Source: Spirabiliibacterium falconis (GTDB lineage Bacteria; Pseudomonadota; Gammaproteobacteria; Enterobacterales; Pasteurellaceae). From it: a DNA stretch of 43,919 bases. The stretch lies in assembly GCF_014885015.1 (NCBI RefSeq), contig NZ_JABMIJ010000026.1:1-43919 (forward strand), read 5' to 3'. Position 1 is the stretch's first letter. The number at the start of each line of letters is the position of its first letter. Below are positions 1 through 9,270 of this stretch, in pieces. Position numbers and translations under genes: made by a program. The notes under the pieces were generated by a model. That model did not search any database, was not told where the DNA came from, and saw nothing but the letters and a program-made list of their open reading frames with translations.

Positions 1-349
1 CGGCTTTACGAGCTTCTTCCGCTTTACGTTGAGCCTCTTCTTTGGCTTTTTGAGCCTCTACTTTAGCTTTTTCGGCAGCGCGTTTGCTTTCTTCATCTGC
101 TTTTTTAGCTGCTTCTTGGGCTTTCGCTTTGGCATCTGCTTCCGCTTTTTTCGCTTTTGCTTCTGCATCTTTTTGTGCTTGCTTAGCTTTATCAACTGCT
201 TTTTGAGTATCTGTTTTGGTTTGGGTTACTTTTTTATCCAATTGAGATGAGGCACTGTCTGTTGAAAAAGAACCACCACTCGATCCACAGGCGACAGCAC
301 CGAGGGAGATGAGGATGGCTAATGCAGTTGTTTTGATTGTCGGTTTCAT
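1..349 (-). CDS. Lys/Ala/Glu-rich lipoprotein, 5' part only
   Basis: The gene runs off the left edge, so only about 116 N-terminal residues are visible. They begin with a lipoprotein signal peptide: basic N-terminus, hydrophobic core, then AVAC with Cys21 as the likely lipidated residue. A Gly/Ser-rich linker follows, and from about residue 40 an almost pure Lys/Ala/Glu/Gln/Asp stretch of KAxxEA-like repeats, which should form a long alpha-helix or coiled coil, as in TolA domain II. The start ATG (complement of 347-349) is preceded by AAAGGACAC, a good ribosome-binding site. Such composition occurs in TolA-like proteins, spacer regions of surface lipoproteins and Lpp-like proteins. Without the C-terminal part I cannot assign a family. 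The gene is divergent from acnB. Confidence 0.75.
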   Translation of the reverse strand, partial: MKPTIKTTALAILISLGAVACGSSGGSFSTDSASSQLDKKVTQTKTDTQKAVDKAKQAQKDAEAKAKKAEADAKAKAQEAAKKADEESKRAAEKAKVEAQKAKEEAQRKAEEARKA

Positions 350-436
350 TTTTGTGTCCTTTACGTTAGGTTTAATAGAAAATTTGAGTGGTGTTTAGGC
401 CGTTTTGCTGAAATTTTGCTTAAACAGACTAAGTTT

Positions 437-454
437 AAAAAAAAAAAAAAAAAA
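437..454. repeat. 18-base A/T homopolymer upstream of the lipoprotein gene
   Basis: Eighteen consecutive A residues on the plus strand (T on the coding strand of the lipoprotein gene) lie about 90 bases upstream of its start codon. On the minus strand the tract is flanked by TTGTTT before and TAAACT after it, weak matches to -35 and -10 hexamers, so the tract would be most of a promoter spacer. A tract this long is prone to slipped-strand mispairing. That it affects expression is inference. Confidence 0.6.
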
Positions 455-507
455 CAATGGGATAGCGATCTTTTTTGTGATTTTTTGATCTTTGTCATAT
501 TTTTCAA

Positions 508-565
508 ACCGCACTTTGGGTTTTGAAGCGTGTGAGGGGCGTGTGAGAGAAGTGCAAAGTGCGGT
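508..565. repeat. Inverted pair of uptake signal sequences
   Basis: ACCGCACTT at 508-516 and AAGTGCGGT at 557-565 face each other across about 40 bases. In Pasteurellaceae such pairs often serve as terminators, but here the flanking genes diverge and the loop is long, so termination is unlikely. With the homopolymer and the acnB promoter these are the only elements I see in the 343-base gap 350-692. Confidence 0.7.
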
Positions 566-631
566 CAAAAATATGATCTATGCCTAAAATTTGAAATAAA
601 CACGGGGATTGTGGCAGAGTATGCAACAATT

Positions 632-654
632 TTATAACAAAATTATGTTATAAT
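632..654 (+). promoter_or_regulatory. acnB promoter (extended -10) with overlapping palindrome
   Basis: TG-T-TATAAT at 646-654 is a perfect extended -10 element 38 bases before the acnB start, with no convincing -35. A perfect 8+8 inverted repeat, TTATAACA-N6-TGTTATAA (632-653), lies over it. This is the place for a repressor operator. The regulator is unknown; the TGTTA half-site resembles part of the ArcA motif. Confidence 0.6.
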
Positions 655-692
655 CTGAGCAACGAATACTTTTACTGTCAATGAGGTGGACA

Positions 693-3299
693 ATGTCAGA
701 TTTTCTACAAAACTACCGTACAAAAGCACAAGAGCGTGAGGCACAAGGTATTGTGCCCGAGCCGTTGAATGCGGAGCAAACCGCACAGTTAGTTGAGTTA
801 CTCAAAAATCCTATCGCAGGCGAAGAGGCTTTTTTATTAAACTTGTTTGAGCAACGTGTGCCAGCGGGTGTTGATGAGGCGGCATATGTGAAGGCTTCAT
901 TTTTATCCGCATTAGTTAGCGGTGATGTGACTTCGCCTTTGATTAGCCCTGAAAGTGCGGTTGAGATTTTAGGCACAATGCAGGGAGGCTATAATATTGA
1001 GCCGATGATTAATGCGTTGGATAATGAAAAACTAGCACCACTGGCGGCTAAAGCATTGTCGAAAACGTTGTTGATGTTTGATAGTTTTCATGATGTGGAG
1101 GAAAAGGCAAAGGCAGGTAATCCTTATGCGAAGGCGATTTTGGAATCGTGGGCGAATGCGCAGTGGTTTTTAGATCGTCCAAAATTGGACGATAAAATTA
1201 CGGTAACGGTATTTAAAGTGACGGGGGAAACCAATACCGATGATCTTTCGCCCGCACAAGATGCGTGGTCGCGCCCAGATATTCCGTTGCATGCGTTAGC
1301 GATGTTGAAAAATAGCCGTGATGGGATAGAGCCTGATGTGGAAGGTGAAATTGGCCCGATGAAGCAAATTGCAGCGTTGAAAGAGAAAGGATTCCCGCTA
1401 GCGTATGTCGGCGATGTGGTTGGTACGGGATCGTCGCGTAAATCGGCGACAAATTCAGTATTGTGGTTGATGGGGGAAGATATTCCTTATGTGCCGAATA
1501 AGCGTGCGGGTGGCGTGGTATTAGGTGGTAAAATTGCACCTATTTTCTTTAATACCCTTGAAGATGCGGGGGCTTTGCCTGTGGAGGTGGATGTTTCCGC
1601 ACTTGAAATGGGGGATGTGATTGATATTTATCCTTATCACGGCAAAATTTGCAAACACGATAGTGATGAGGTGTTAGCAGAATTTGAATTAAAAACCCAA
1701 GTATTATTGGATGAAGTGCGAGCCGGGGGGCGTATTCCATTAATTATTGGACGAGGTTTAACCCACAAAGCGCGTGTTGCACTTGGACTTGGGGAAAGTG
1801 ATGTGTTTGCTAAACCACGCAGCACAGAACAAAGTAGTAAAGGTTATACCTTAGCGCAAAAATTGGTGGGTAAAGCCTGTGGTGTGGAGGGCATTCGCCC
1901 AGGGCAATACTGTGAACCAAGAATGACATCAGTTGGCTCACAAGATACAACAGGACCGATGACCCGTGATGAACTTAAAGATCTTGCTTGTTTAGGATTT
2001 TCGGCTGATTTGGTGATGCAGTCTTTTTGCCATACGGCGGCGTATCCAAAACCAGTGGATGTGAATACGCACCATACTTTGCCTGATTTTATTATGAATC
2101 GTGGTGGGGTGTCGCTACGTCCAGGTGATGGTATTATTCACTCGTGGCTCAATCGTATGCTATTGCCTGATACCGTTGGCACAGGCGGGGATTCACATAC
2201 ACGCTTCCCAATTGGTATTTCTTTCCCAGCGGGTTCTGGTTTGGTGGCATTTGCGGCCGCTACAGGCGTGATGCCATTAGATATGCCAGAATCTGTATTG
2301 GTGCGTTTTTCTGGTACTATGCAACCTGGAATTACGTTGCGTGATTTAGTGCATGCTATTCCGTATTATGCTATTCAGCAAGGGCTGCTCACGGTGGAGA
2401 AAAAGGGCAAAAAGAATATTTTCTCAGGGCGTATTTTGGAAATTGAAGGGCTTGAGCATCTCAAAATTGAACAAGCATTCGAACTGTCTGATGCCTCGGC
2501 AGAGCGTAGTGCGGCGGCATGTACCATTAAGTTGGATAAAGAACCTATCATTGAATATCTCACGTCTAATATCACGTTGTTAAAATGGATGATTGCAGAA
2601 GGCTACGGTGACGCACGCACCCTTGAACGCCGCGTGAAAGCGATGCAGGCATGGCTTGAAAATCCTGAATTGATGCACGCAGATCCTGATGCAGAATATG
2701 CTGCCGTGATCGACATTAATATGGATGAAATTAAAGAGCCGATTTTATGTGCACCGAATGATCCAGATGATGCTCGTAAACTTTCAGAGGTGGCGGGTGA
2801 TAAAATTGATGAGGTCTTTATTGGTTCATGCATGACCAATATTGGGCATTTCCGTGCGGCAGGGAAATTACTCAATAAATTTAAAGATGTGATTCCAACC
2901 CGTTTATGGGTCGCACCACCGACGAAAATGGATGCGACATTGTTAAGTGATGAAGGCTATTACAGTATTTTTGGTAAGAGCGGTGCTCGTATGGAAATGC
3001 CGGGTTGCTCGTTGTGTATGGGCAACCAAGCACGTGTTGCGCCGAAATCTACTGTAGTATCAACTTCAACCCGTAATTTCCCGAACCGTTTAGGTCAAGG
3101 TGCGAACGTTTATCTTGCTTCAGCAGAGCTTGCGGCTGTGGCGGCATTGCTCGGACGATTACCAAGCCCTGAGGAATATTTGGATTATGTTGCCTCCTTG
3201 CAAGAAGACAAAGACGATACCTACCGCTATATGAACTTTGATCAAATCAGCCAATTCGCGAAAAAAGCCGATGAGGTGATTTTTCAAACATCAGTATAG
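693..3299 (+). CDS. acnB: Aconitate hydratase B (2-methylisocitrate dehydratase)
   Basis: AcnB interconverts citrate and isocitrate in the cytoplasm and in many bacteria also dehydrates 2-methylcitrate. The 868-residue product is close to the E. coli length. It has the AcnB order: N-terminal HEAT-like domain (about 1-160), swivel domain (about 165-380), then the catalytic [4Fe-4S] domain. The cluster ligands are visible as Cys713 (GSCMTN) and Cys772/Cys775 (PGCSLC). I chose the ATG at 693 over an in-frame ATG at 681 because AGGTGG sits 5 bases upstream and MSDFLQNYR fits the family. No uptake signal occurs in the whole gene, unlike most genes here. H. influenzae lacks aconitase, so its presence helps exclude that species. 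Confidence 0.97.
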   Translation: MSDFLQNYRTKAQEREAQGIVPEPLNAEQTAQLVELLKNPIAGEEAFLLNLFEQRVPAGVDEAAYVKASFLSALVSGDVTSPLISPESAVEILGTMQGGYNIEPMINALDNEKLAPLAAKALSKTLLMFDSFHDVEEKAKAGNPYAKAILESWANAQWFLDRPKLDDKITVTVFKVTGETNTDDLSPAQDAWSRPDIPLHALAMLKNSRDGIEPDVEGEIGPMKQIAALKEKGFPLAYVGDVVGTGSSRKSATNSVLWLMGEDIPYVPNKRAGGVVLGGKIAPIFFNTLEDAGALPVEVDVSALEMGDVIDIYPYHGKICKHDSDEVLAEFELKTQVLLDEVRAGGRIPLIIGRGLTHKARVALGLGESDVFAKPRSTEQSSKGYTLAQKLVGKACGVEGIRPGQYCEPRMTSVGSQDTTGPMTRDELKDLACLGFSADLVMQSFCHTAAYPKPVDVNTHHTLPDFIMNRGGVSLRPGDGIIHSWLNRMLLPDTVGTGGDSHTRFPIGISFPAGSGLVAFAAATGVMPLDMPESVLVRFSGTMQPGITLRDLVHAIPYYAIQQGLLTVEKKGKKNIFSGRILEIEGLEHLKIEQAFELSDASAERSAAACTIKLDKEPIIEYLTSNITLLKWMIAEGYGDARTLERRVKAMQAWLENPELMHADPDAEYAAVIDINMDEIKEPILCAPNDPDDARKLSEVAGDKIDEVFIGSCMTNIGHFRAAGKLLNKFKDVIPTRLWVAPPTKMDATLLSDEGYYSIFGKSGARMEMPGCSLCMGNQARVAPKSTVVSTSTRNFPNRLGQGANVYLASAELAAVAALLGRLPSPEEYLDYVASLQEDKDDTYRYMNFDQISQFAKKADEVIFQTSV

Positions 3300-3317
3300 C
3301 TTTCAATAATAAGCTAT

Positions 3318-3345
3318 AATCCCCCTCTTTTTGGGGGATTTTTTT
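3318..3345 (+). terminator. Rho-independent terminator after acnB
   Basis: AATCCCCC (3318-3325), a 7-base loop, GGGGGATT (3333-3340) and a run of T to 3345. It begins 19 bases after the acnB stop. The T run abuts the ribosome-binding site AGGAG (3346-3350) of the next gene, so any transcript reaching that gene from upstream has to pass this hairpin. Confidence 0.85.
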
Positions 3346-3354
3346 AGGAGTATT

Positions 3355-4440
3355 ATGCCAGCGCGTTATCTCATTATTTTCATTTGCATACTTATTTTGG
3401 CTCAGTTACTCATTTGGGTGGTGAGTCGAGGGGTATGCTGGTATTTTCGACCATGGCTTAGCGTGCGTGCGGAGAAAGTGTTGAAAGGCTTATTTTGGCT
3501 TGTGCCAAATGCCATTTTGTTATTAACTGCTACTCGCACGTTTCCATTATTTAGGATCAGTGCTATTTTGCTGTTTTTGCTTGTTTATATGGCGATAATT
3601 ACCGCACTTTGTTCATTGTTATACAAAATAGGCACGCAAAAATACAAAAGTGCGGTTAGCAAAGGGATTCGTGTGTTATCACCGATGGCGTTGGCAGCGG
3701 TGATTTCGCTGGGGCTTTACAATGCTTACACGCCTGTCGTACGTCATTATGCGTTTCACAGTGATAAACTGCAAGGCAGTTTGCGAGTGGCATTGATTGC
3801 GGATTTGCATCTAGGCACAATTTTTGGCAAAGCCCAGTTAGATAAACTCGCAGACATTCTTCAAGCAGAGAAGAGCGATATTGTGTTGATTCCTGGCGAT
3901 TTGATGGATGATAATACTGATGTGTTTGATGCAGAAAATATGCAACCGCACTTAGCAAAAATTCAAGCCCCGCTTGGTGTTTACGCCACGTTAGGTAATC
4001 ATGATTTTCATAGTCAACAGGCGATTACTCGCGCGGTAGAAGGGGCGGGGATTCAGGTGTTAACAGATACAAGTGTGTTAGTCGATAATCGTTTTTATCT
4101 GATTGGACGCAACGATCGTTTGTCTAAAAATCGCCCAAGTACAACGGCGTTACTGGCGCAGTTACCATCGGATAATAAACTACGGATTTTGCTTGACCAT
4201 CGTCCAGATGAAGTTGATGACAATGCTCGTTTACCATTAGATATGCAAGTGTCGGGGCATACGCATAAAGGGCAAGTATTTCCCGCTAATCTCATTACTG
4301 GCATGTTATATACGCTCGATCATGGTTATCTTGAGCTCAATAACCGCCACTTTTTTGTGACATCTGGTTATGGATTATGGGGCATTCCATTTCGTATTGG
4401 TTCCCAATCAGAAGTGATGATCATTGATATTAATCCATAA
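3355..4440 (+). CDS. Membrane-anchored metallophosphoesterase (YkuE/YaeI-like)
   Basis: A 361-residue protein with several hydrophobic segments in the first 130 residues (about 4-27, 45-62, 66-92 and 113-130), followed by a calcineurin-like phosphoesterase domain. All metal-binding motifs are present: D150-L-H152, GD182xxxD, GNHD (214-217) and GHTH (301-304). Family members of this shape hydrolyse phosphoesters at the membrane, in some cases lipid pyrophosphates such as UDP-diacylglucosamine; the substrate here is unknown. The ATG at 3355 has AGGAG 4 bases upstream. The gene follows the acnB terminator with no room for a separate promoter, so it may depend on read-through. Two opposed uptake signals (3601, 3648) lie inside the coding region. 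Confidence 0.85.
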   Translation: MPARYLIIFICILILAQLLIWVVSRGVCWYFRPWLSVRAEKVLKGLFWLVPNAILLLTATRTFPLFRISAILLFLLVYMAIITALCSLLYKIGTQKYKSAVSKGIRVLSPMALAAVISLGLYNAYTPVVRHYAFHSDKLQGSLRVALIADLHLGTIFGKAQLDKLADILQAEKSDIVLIPGDLMDDNTDVFDAENMQPHLAKIQAPLGVYATLGNHDFHSQQAITRAVEGAGIQVLTDTSVLVDNRFYLIGRNDRLSKNRPSTTALLAQLPSDNKLRILLDHRPDEVDDNARLPLDMQVSGHTHKGQVFPANLITGMLYTLDHGYLELNNRHFFVTSGYGLWGIPFRIGSQSEVMIIDINP

Positions 4441-4464
4441 AAAATGCACCCGAAGGTGCATTTT
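4441..4464. terminator. Bidirectional terminator between phosphoesterase gene and gyrA
   Basis: AAAATGCACC (4441-4450), tetraloop CGAA, GGTGCATTTT (4455-4464) form a perfect 10-bp hairpin with an A tract on one side and a T tract on the other. It serves the two convergent genes on either side. Confidence 0.9.
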
Positions 4465-4478
4465 CAACAGTGCGGTTG

Positions 4479-7133
4479 TTATTGTGCGGGTTCTTCCGTA
4501 TTGACTTCAACCGCACTTTCGTTTTCGTCCTCGTCATCAAGGTCACAAATACGTTCAAGTCCAACTACATTTTCACCCTCAATGGTGCGAATAAGCCGCA
4601 CACCTTGTGTGTTGCGCCCTACGGTGCTAACTTCGCTAACCCGTGTGCGTACAAGTGTACCTGCATCGGTGATCAACATAATTTGATCGGCTTCTTCCAC
4701 TTGAACAGCGGCGACGACTTTCCCATTACGCTCGCTGACTTTAATGGAGATGACACCTTTGGTGTTGCGTGATTTGGCTGGATATTCCGCCAGCACGGTG
4801 CGTTTGCCGTAACCGTTTTGAGTAGCGGTTAAAATGGCACCGTCATTTTTCGGCACAACGAGGGAAACCACTTTATCCACATTTAAATCTAATTCGGTAT
4901 TTTCATCGCCACTGTCATCATTATCCGATTCATCGTCGCTGATGTCATTGGTTAAGGCTAGTTTTATGCCTCTCACCCCTGTTGCCGTCCGCCCCATGGC
5001 ACGAACAGCTTCTTCATGGAACCGTACCACACGACCTTGAGATGAGAAGAGCATAATTTCATTTTCGCCATCAGTAATATCAACGCCGATCAGTTCATCA
5101 TTGTCGCGTAAATTAATGGCAATTAAACCACTGGCACGTGGACGGCTGAATTCGGTCAGTGCAGTTTTCTTCACTGTACCACTGGCGGTTGCCATAAAGA
5201 CAAATTTATTCTCTTCATATTCGCCGACTGGCAAGATAGCGGTAATGCGTTCATCTTGCTGCAATGGTAGAATATTGACAATTGGGCGACCTCGTGCGCC
5301 ACGGCTAGCTTGCGGTAATTGGAATACCCGCAACCAATATAAACGTCCTCGGCTAGAAAAGCACAAAATAGTATCGTGGGTGTTGGCAACTAATAATCGC
5401 TCAATAAAATCCTCTTCTTTCATTTTGGTGGCCGATTTCCCTTTGCCACCGCGGCGTTGTGCCTCGTAGTCTGAAAGCGGTTGATATTTTACATAGCCTT
5501 CGTGGGATAGTGTAACCACCACATCTTCTTGTGCGATTAAATCTTCTAAATTAATATCAGCGGAGCTTGCCGTAATTTCGGTGCGACGTTGGTCGTTGAA
5601 TTGCGTTTTGATCTCCTCTAACTCTTCACGGATCACTTCCATTAAGCGTTCAGGATTATTCAAAATTTTCAGCAACTCGCCAATGGTGTCAAGTAAGGCT
5701 TTGTATTCATCTAATAATTTATCGTGCTCAAGACCAGTCAGTTTTTGCAAACGTAAATCCAAAATGGCTTGTGCTTGTACCTCAGTGAGGTAGTATTGAT
5801 CATCGTGAATGCCGTATTGCTCAGCTAAATCTTCAGGACGAGCAGCATGAACACCTGCCGCGGCAAGCATATCTCGTACGTTACCAAGTGCCCAAGGTTG
5901 AGCTAAAAGTGCGGTTTTCGCCGCTTGTGGGGTTGGTGCCTTGCGGATAACTTCAATCACGGGATCGATATTTGCGAGTGCAATGGCAAGCCCTTCTAAA
6001 ATATGTGCTCGCTCACGTGCTTTACGCAGTTCATACACGGTACGGCGTGTAACGACTTCACGGCGGTGCAGCACAAAGGCTTCGATCAACTCTTTCAGAT
6101 TAAGCAATTTCGGCTGACCGTGATGGAGTGCAACAATGTTGATCCCAAAGGTCACTTGCAATTGGGTGAGGGAATACAGATTATTGAGCACCACTTCGCC
6201 CACGGCATCGCGTTTAACTTCAATGACAATACGCATGCCATCTTTATCCGATTCGTCACGCAAGCCGCTGATGCCCTCGACTTTTTTGTCTTTTACTAAC
6301 TCGGCAATTTTTTCAATGAGGCGTGCCTTATTCACTTGATATGGAATTTCGTGCACGATAATGGTTTCACGCCCTTTGCTGTCGGTTTCAACTTCGGCTT
6401 TGGCGCGTACATAAATTTTGCCTCGCCCCGTTTTATACGCATCTTCAATGCCTTTGCGACCATTTATAATCGCGGCGGTTGGAAAATCTGGGCCGGGAAT
6501 ATGCGTCATCAATTCATCAATAGTGATGTCATCATTCTCAATATAAGCCAAACAACCGCTGATCACTTCGCCTAAATTGTGAGGCGGAATGTTGGTTGCC
6601 ATACCCACAGCGATACCACTTGAACCGTTGACTAATAAATTAGGCACGCGGGTTGGTAGCACGTCTGGAATTTGTTCAGAACCATCATAGTTTGGAACAA
6701 AGTCAACGGTTTCTTTGTCGAGATCGGCCAGCAAGGAATGGGCGATTTTGCTCATTCTCGCTTCGGTGTAACGCATTGCCGCAGGGGAATCGCCATCCAC
6801 AGATCCGAAGTTCCCTTGCCCATCCACTAACGGATAGCGTAGTGAGAAAGGTTGTGCCATACGCACTAAAGTATCATACACCGCACTATCACCATGTGGG
6901 TGATACTTACCGATGACGTCACCAACAATACGAGCAGATTTGCGATAGGGCTTATTGTAATCATTGCCGCCCACGCCCATTGCGTAGAGCACACGGCGGT
7001 GTACAGGTTTTAAACCGTCACGCACATCAGGCAATGCACGCCCAACGATCACCGACATAGCATAATCAAGATACGAGGATTTCATCTCCTCTTCGATGTT
7101 GATAGGGGTTATATCTTTTGCAAATTCACTCAT
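4479..7133 (-). CDS. gyrA: DNA gyrase subunit A
   Basis: GyrA (884 residues) breaks and rejoins DNA in the A2B2 gyrase that introduces negative supercoils. The N-terminus aligns without gaps to E. coli GyrA, so the catalytic Tyr is Tyr122 (AAMRYTE) and the quinolone-determining residues are Ser83 and Asp87, both wild type. The GyrA box QRRGGKG is present in the C-terminal beta-pinwheel. Between pinwheel blades, at about residues 726-750, lies a highly acidic insertion ([11 protein letters not shown] and onward) absent from E. coli GyrA, while the acidic C-terminal tail is shorter than in E. coli. The start has AGGAAG upstream. The gene stands alone, between a convergent terminator and its own promoter. 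Confidence 0.98.
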   Translation of the reverse strand: MSEFAKDITPINIEEEMKSSYLDYAMSVIVGRALPDVRDGLKPVHRRVLYAMGVGGNDYNKPYRKSARIVGDVIGKYHPHGDSAVYDTLVRMAQPFSLRYPLVDGQGNFGSVDGDSPAAMRYTEARMSKIAHSLLADLDKETVDFVPNYDGSEQIPDVLPTRVPNLLVNGSSGIAVGMATNIPPHNLGEVISGCLAYIENDDITIDELMTHIPGPDFPTAAIINGRKGIEDAYKTGRGKIYVRAKAEVETDSKGRETIIVHEIPYQVNKARLIEKIAELVKDKKVEGISGLRDESDKDGMRIVIEVKRDAVGEVVLNNLYSLTQLQVTFGINIVALHHGQPKLLNLKELIEAFVLHRREVVTRRTVYELRKARERAHILEGLAIALANIDPVIEVIRKAPTPQAAKTALLAQPWALGNVRDMLAAAGVHAARPEDLAEQYGIHDDQYYLTEVQAQAILDLRLQKLTGLEHDKLLDEYKALLDTIGELLKILNNPERLMEVIREELEEIKTQFNDQRRTEITASSADINLEDLIAQEDVVVTLSHEGYVKYQPLSDYEAQRRGGKGKSATKMKEEDFIERLLVANTHDTILCFSSRGRLYWLRVFQLPQASRGARGRPIVNILPLQQDERITAILPVGEYEENKFVFMATASGTVKKTALTEFSRPRASGLIAINLRDNDELIGVDITDGENEIMLFSSQGRVVRFHEEAVRAMGRTATGVRGIKLALTNDISDDESDNDDSGDENTELDLNVDKVVSLVVPKNDGAILTATQNGYGKRTVLAEYPAKSRNTKGVISIKVSERNGKVVAAVQVEEADQIMLITDAGTLVRTRVSEVSTVGRNTQGVRLIRTIEGENVVGLERICDLDDEDENESAVEVNTEEPAQ

Positions 7134-7171
7134 TGAAACTTCCTAGCTAGGACTGTCAAAAAATTGGTAGA

Positions 7172-7180
7172 ATTATAGCA
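7172..7180 (-). promoter_or_regulatory. gyrA promoter, extended -10
   Basis: On the minus strand TG-C-TATAAT is a perfect extended -10 element about 40 bases before the gyrA start. The nearest TTGACx motifs are 12 and 22 bases upstream, a poor fit, so recognition probably rests on the extended -10. Upstream it directly adjoins the uptake-signal hairpin at 7182-7217. Confidence 0.65.
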
Positions 7181-7181
7181 T

Positions 7182-7217
7182 AAAAGTGCGGTCAACACAC
7201 GTCAAAACCGCACTTTT
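7182..7217 (-). terminator. Uptake-signal hairpin terminating the YiiX-like gene
   Basis: AAAAGTGCGGT (7182-7192) and ACCGCACTTTT (7207-7217) pair over a 14-base loop and end in TTTT on the minus strand. The hairpin overlaps the stop codon of the upstream gene and lies directly upstream of the gyrA extended -10. Confidence 0.7.
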
Positions 7218-7840
7218 CACTCTGGATAGCTTTGATAGAGTATTTCAGTGTCGGGATAATGTTCAAACGCACGTGGCATAAGGTATTCCCCTTGCATTAA
7301 TGGCACGGAAATGGCTTGCCAATGCGGTTGAAAAGTGGGCAGAACCGATTGAATATGATCTGCTAACAATGTGGTGCAATATAAGTGCGGTTGATTTTTA
7401 GTCGCGAGACGAAATGGTTGTCCTTCGGTTTGCCGCAGGCGTTGGGCAATCTCGTGTTTTTGAGATAGCGTCAAAAAGTGCGGTCGAATGATCATATAAG
7501 CGTGAGCGAGATTTGGGCTTAAAAATTCACGCAGGGGAGAGAGAAAGACTTGATTCTTTTCGTGATAACCGTCGTCAGTTGTGGCATGAATCACCAGTGG
7601 CACAGGCTCGGTAGCGACAATCATCCCAATATGCGAGAAACGTGAGTTTGACACTTGCATAATGATTTTGCTGTCTAATGTGGTGCCTTGACGCAATACC
7701 CAATCTCCAATGTGTAGCTTTGGCAGGTGCGAAATATCGTGTAGTGACCGCACTTTGGGGTAGTGAAATGTCGTAAGTAGCAGTAGGCAAGTAAAAAAGG
7801 CGAGCCATTGCACGCCTTTTTTCGCATAAGAGAATATCAT
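7217..7840 (-). CDS. YiiX-like permuted papain-type (NlpC/P60) hydrolase
   Basis: A 207-residue protein with an N-terminal hydrophobic segment (about 11-26), probably a signal anchor. The body matches the YiiX/YaeF permuted NlpC/P60 fold: GDWVLRQG near the start of the domain, the His motif SRFSHIGMIV, a VIHAT segment, and a candidate catalytic Cys in YCTTLL near the C-terminus. Members are putative cysteine amidases or acyl-hydrolases of the envelope; the substrate is unknown. It is the last gene of the operon with bioB and a small lipoprotein gene, 2-5 bases after the latter's stop. A GTG at 7843 is an alternative start; neither has a strong ribosome-binding site, suggesting translational coupling. 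Confidence 0.75.
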   Translation of the reverse strand: MIFSYAKKGVQWLAFFTCLLLLTTFHYPKVRSLHDISHLPKLHIGDWVLRQGTTLDSKIIMQVSNSRFSHIGMIVATEPVPLVIHATTDDGYHEKNQVFLSPLREFLSPNLAHAYMIIRPHFLTLSQKHEIAQRLRQTEGQPFRLATKNQPHLYCTTLLADHIQSVLPTFQPHWQAISVPLMQGEYLMPRAFEHYPDTEILYQSYPE

Positions 7841-7845
7841 CACCG

Positions 7846-8250
7846 TTACAGCTTAACTTTCCAGCCATCATCCGTCTTGATTACACGTATCTGCCTTAAA
7901 ATCGGTTCTGCTTTTTTAAACTCCACTTTAACAGAGACTGAGGCTTGATTTTTATCTTGTTCATCAAAGACAGCATTTTCTGCATGCACCGTTTTTAAGC
8001 CGCCTTTTTGCTTCGCATTCTCTTGGTTTTCTTGTGCTGTTTCTGCCAGTTTACCTTTGATTAAATCATTGATGCCCGCTTGTTGTTTGTCTTTTTCACT
8101 GATATAAATGAGTTTCATTGCAGCATCAATATCGCCTTGATATATGGCTTGCACATAACTGGCAGCCGCACTTTCAGGGCTGTTATTGTCTGCGCCACCA
8201 CAGGCAACCAAGGTAAACAGTGCAAGCACCAGTGCGAATAATTTTTTCAT
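7846..8250 (-). CDS. Small lipoprotein with DUF4878-like domain
   Basis: A 134-residue lipoprotein. The signal peptide ends in LVAC with Cys17 as the lipidation site. The rest looks like the NTF2-like DUF4878 fold: an SPESAAASYVQAIYQGD helix (turnover of cell material at membranes is not implied), a charged middle segment, and a final strand pair with DDGWKVKL. Proteins of this family have no established enzymatic role. AAGGAG sits in the 9-base gap after bioB, so it is translated from the bioB transcript. The biological link with biotin synthase is unclear. Confidence 0.75.
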   Translation of the reverse strand: MKKLFALVLALFTLVACGGADNNSPESAAASYVQAIYQGDIDAAMKLIYISEKDKQQAGINDLIKGKLAETAQENQENAKQKGGLKTVHAENAVFDEQDKNQASVSVKVEFKKAEPILRQIRVIKTDDGWKVKL

Positions 8251-8259
8251 ATATACTCC

Positions 8260-9270
8260 TTAATTGTCATCAGTGTTTTGATTGTCTAGGCTTTCTGGAT
8301 ATAAGTCAAGTTTTGCCATCAATGCCATATCACTGTCTTCTTGTGGCAATGGCGTGGTAAGCAGTTTATCGCCATAAAAAATGGAATTTGCACCCGCCAT
8401 AAAACACATCGCTTGCACACTTTCTGACATGCCGTGTCGACCAGCAGAAAGGCGTACATAACTTTTAGGCATTGTAATTCTTGCCACCGCAATCGTTCGG
8501 ACGAATTCTGTCCAGTCGAGTTCTTCGGCGTCCATCATCGGCGTGCCTTCCACTTTGACCAGCTGATTGATGGGCACAGACTCAGGTTGCGGATCAAGGT
8601 TGGCAAGGCTGGCGATTAAGCCTGCTCGTTCTTTACGTGTTTCGTTCATACCCACAATGCCGCCACAGCACACTTTTAAGCCTGCTTGCCGCACTTTGCC
8701 GAGCGTGTTGATGCGATCATCAAAACGACGAGTGCCGATCACCTCTTTGTAATGCTCTGGTGCGGTATCAAGATTGTGGTTGTAGTAATCTAACCCTGCG
8801 GCTTTAAATTGTTCTGCCATGCCATCTTGCAATAAGCCAAAGGTACCGCAGGTTTCCATACCAAGATCTTTCACCGCTTTAATAATTTTAGTCAGTTTTT
8901 CCACATCTTTGGGTTTAGGACCACGCCACGCTGCCCCCATACAAAATCGCCCAGCCCCGCGAGATTTTGCAATTTTTGCTTTTTCGATAATTTCTTCAAC
9001 ATCAAGTAATTGCTGATTTTGCACACCCGTTTGATAACGTGCCGATTGAGGGCAGTAACCACAATCTTCAGGGCAACCACCTGTTTTAATAGAAAGCAGG
9101 GTGGAAAGTTGGATCGCTTGGGGATTAAAGCTAGCACGATGGACTTGTGCAGCACGGAAAATTAAGTCTAAAAATGGCGTTTCAAATAGGGCTTCAACTT
9201 TGCACACCGACCAATATTCAACGCTTGGGTGTGGGGTCAGCTGGCTTAACTCAATAGGTTGTACGCTCAT
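8260..9270 (-). CDS. bioB: Biotin synthase
   Basis: BioB is the radical-SAM enzyme that inserts sulfur into dethiobiotin, the last step of biotin synthesis. The 336-residue product carries the radical-SAM cluster motif at Cys66, Cys70 and Cys73 ([10 protein letters not shown]), the YYNHNLDT segment typical of BioB, and downstream Cys residues of the second [2Fe-2S] cluster. AAGGATG provides the ribosome-binding site. No other bio gene is in the window. bioB starts 70 bases after the thiQ stop in the same direction, and I see neither a terminator nor a clear promoter or BirA operator between them. It leads an operon with the small lipoprotein and the YiiX-like gene. Confidence 0.96.
   Translation of the reverse strand: MSVQPIELSQLTPHPSVEYWSVCKVEALFETPFLDLIFRAAQVHRASFNPQAIQLSTLLSIKTGGCPEDCGYCPQSARYQTGVQNQQLLDVEEIIEKAKIAKSRGAGRFCMGAAWRGPKPKDVEKLTKIIKAVKDLGMETCGTFGLLQDGMAEQFKAAGLDYYNHNLDTAPEHYKEVIGTRRFDDRINTLGKVRQAGLKVCCGGIVGMNETRKERAGLIASLANLDPQPESVPINQLVKVEGTPMMDAEELDWTEFVRTIAVARITMPKSYVRLSAGRHGMSESVQAMCFMAGANSIFYGDKLLTTPLPQEDSDMALMAKLDLYPESLDNQNTDDN

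Noticed and set aside
29-250. Open frame on the plus strand rich in Phe, Leu and Cys
   Set aside because: It is the antisense of the Lys/Ala/Glu repeat of the lipoprotein gene (AAA/GAA codons read backward give TTT/TTC), and has no ribosome-binding site.
508-565. Uptake-signal pair as a terminator
   Set aside because: The adjoining genes diverge, the loop is about 40 bases, and no T run follows.
6870-6890. Possible quinolone-resistance change in GyrA
   Set aside because: Residues 83 and 87 are Ser and Asp, the wild-type state.
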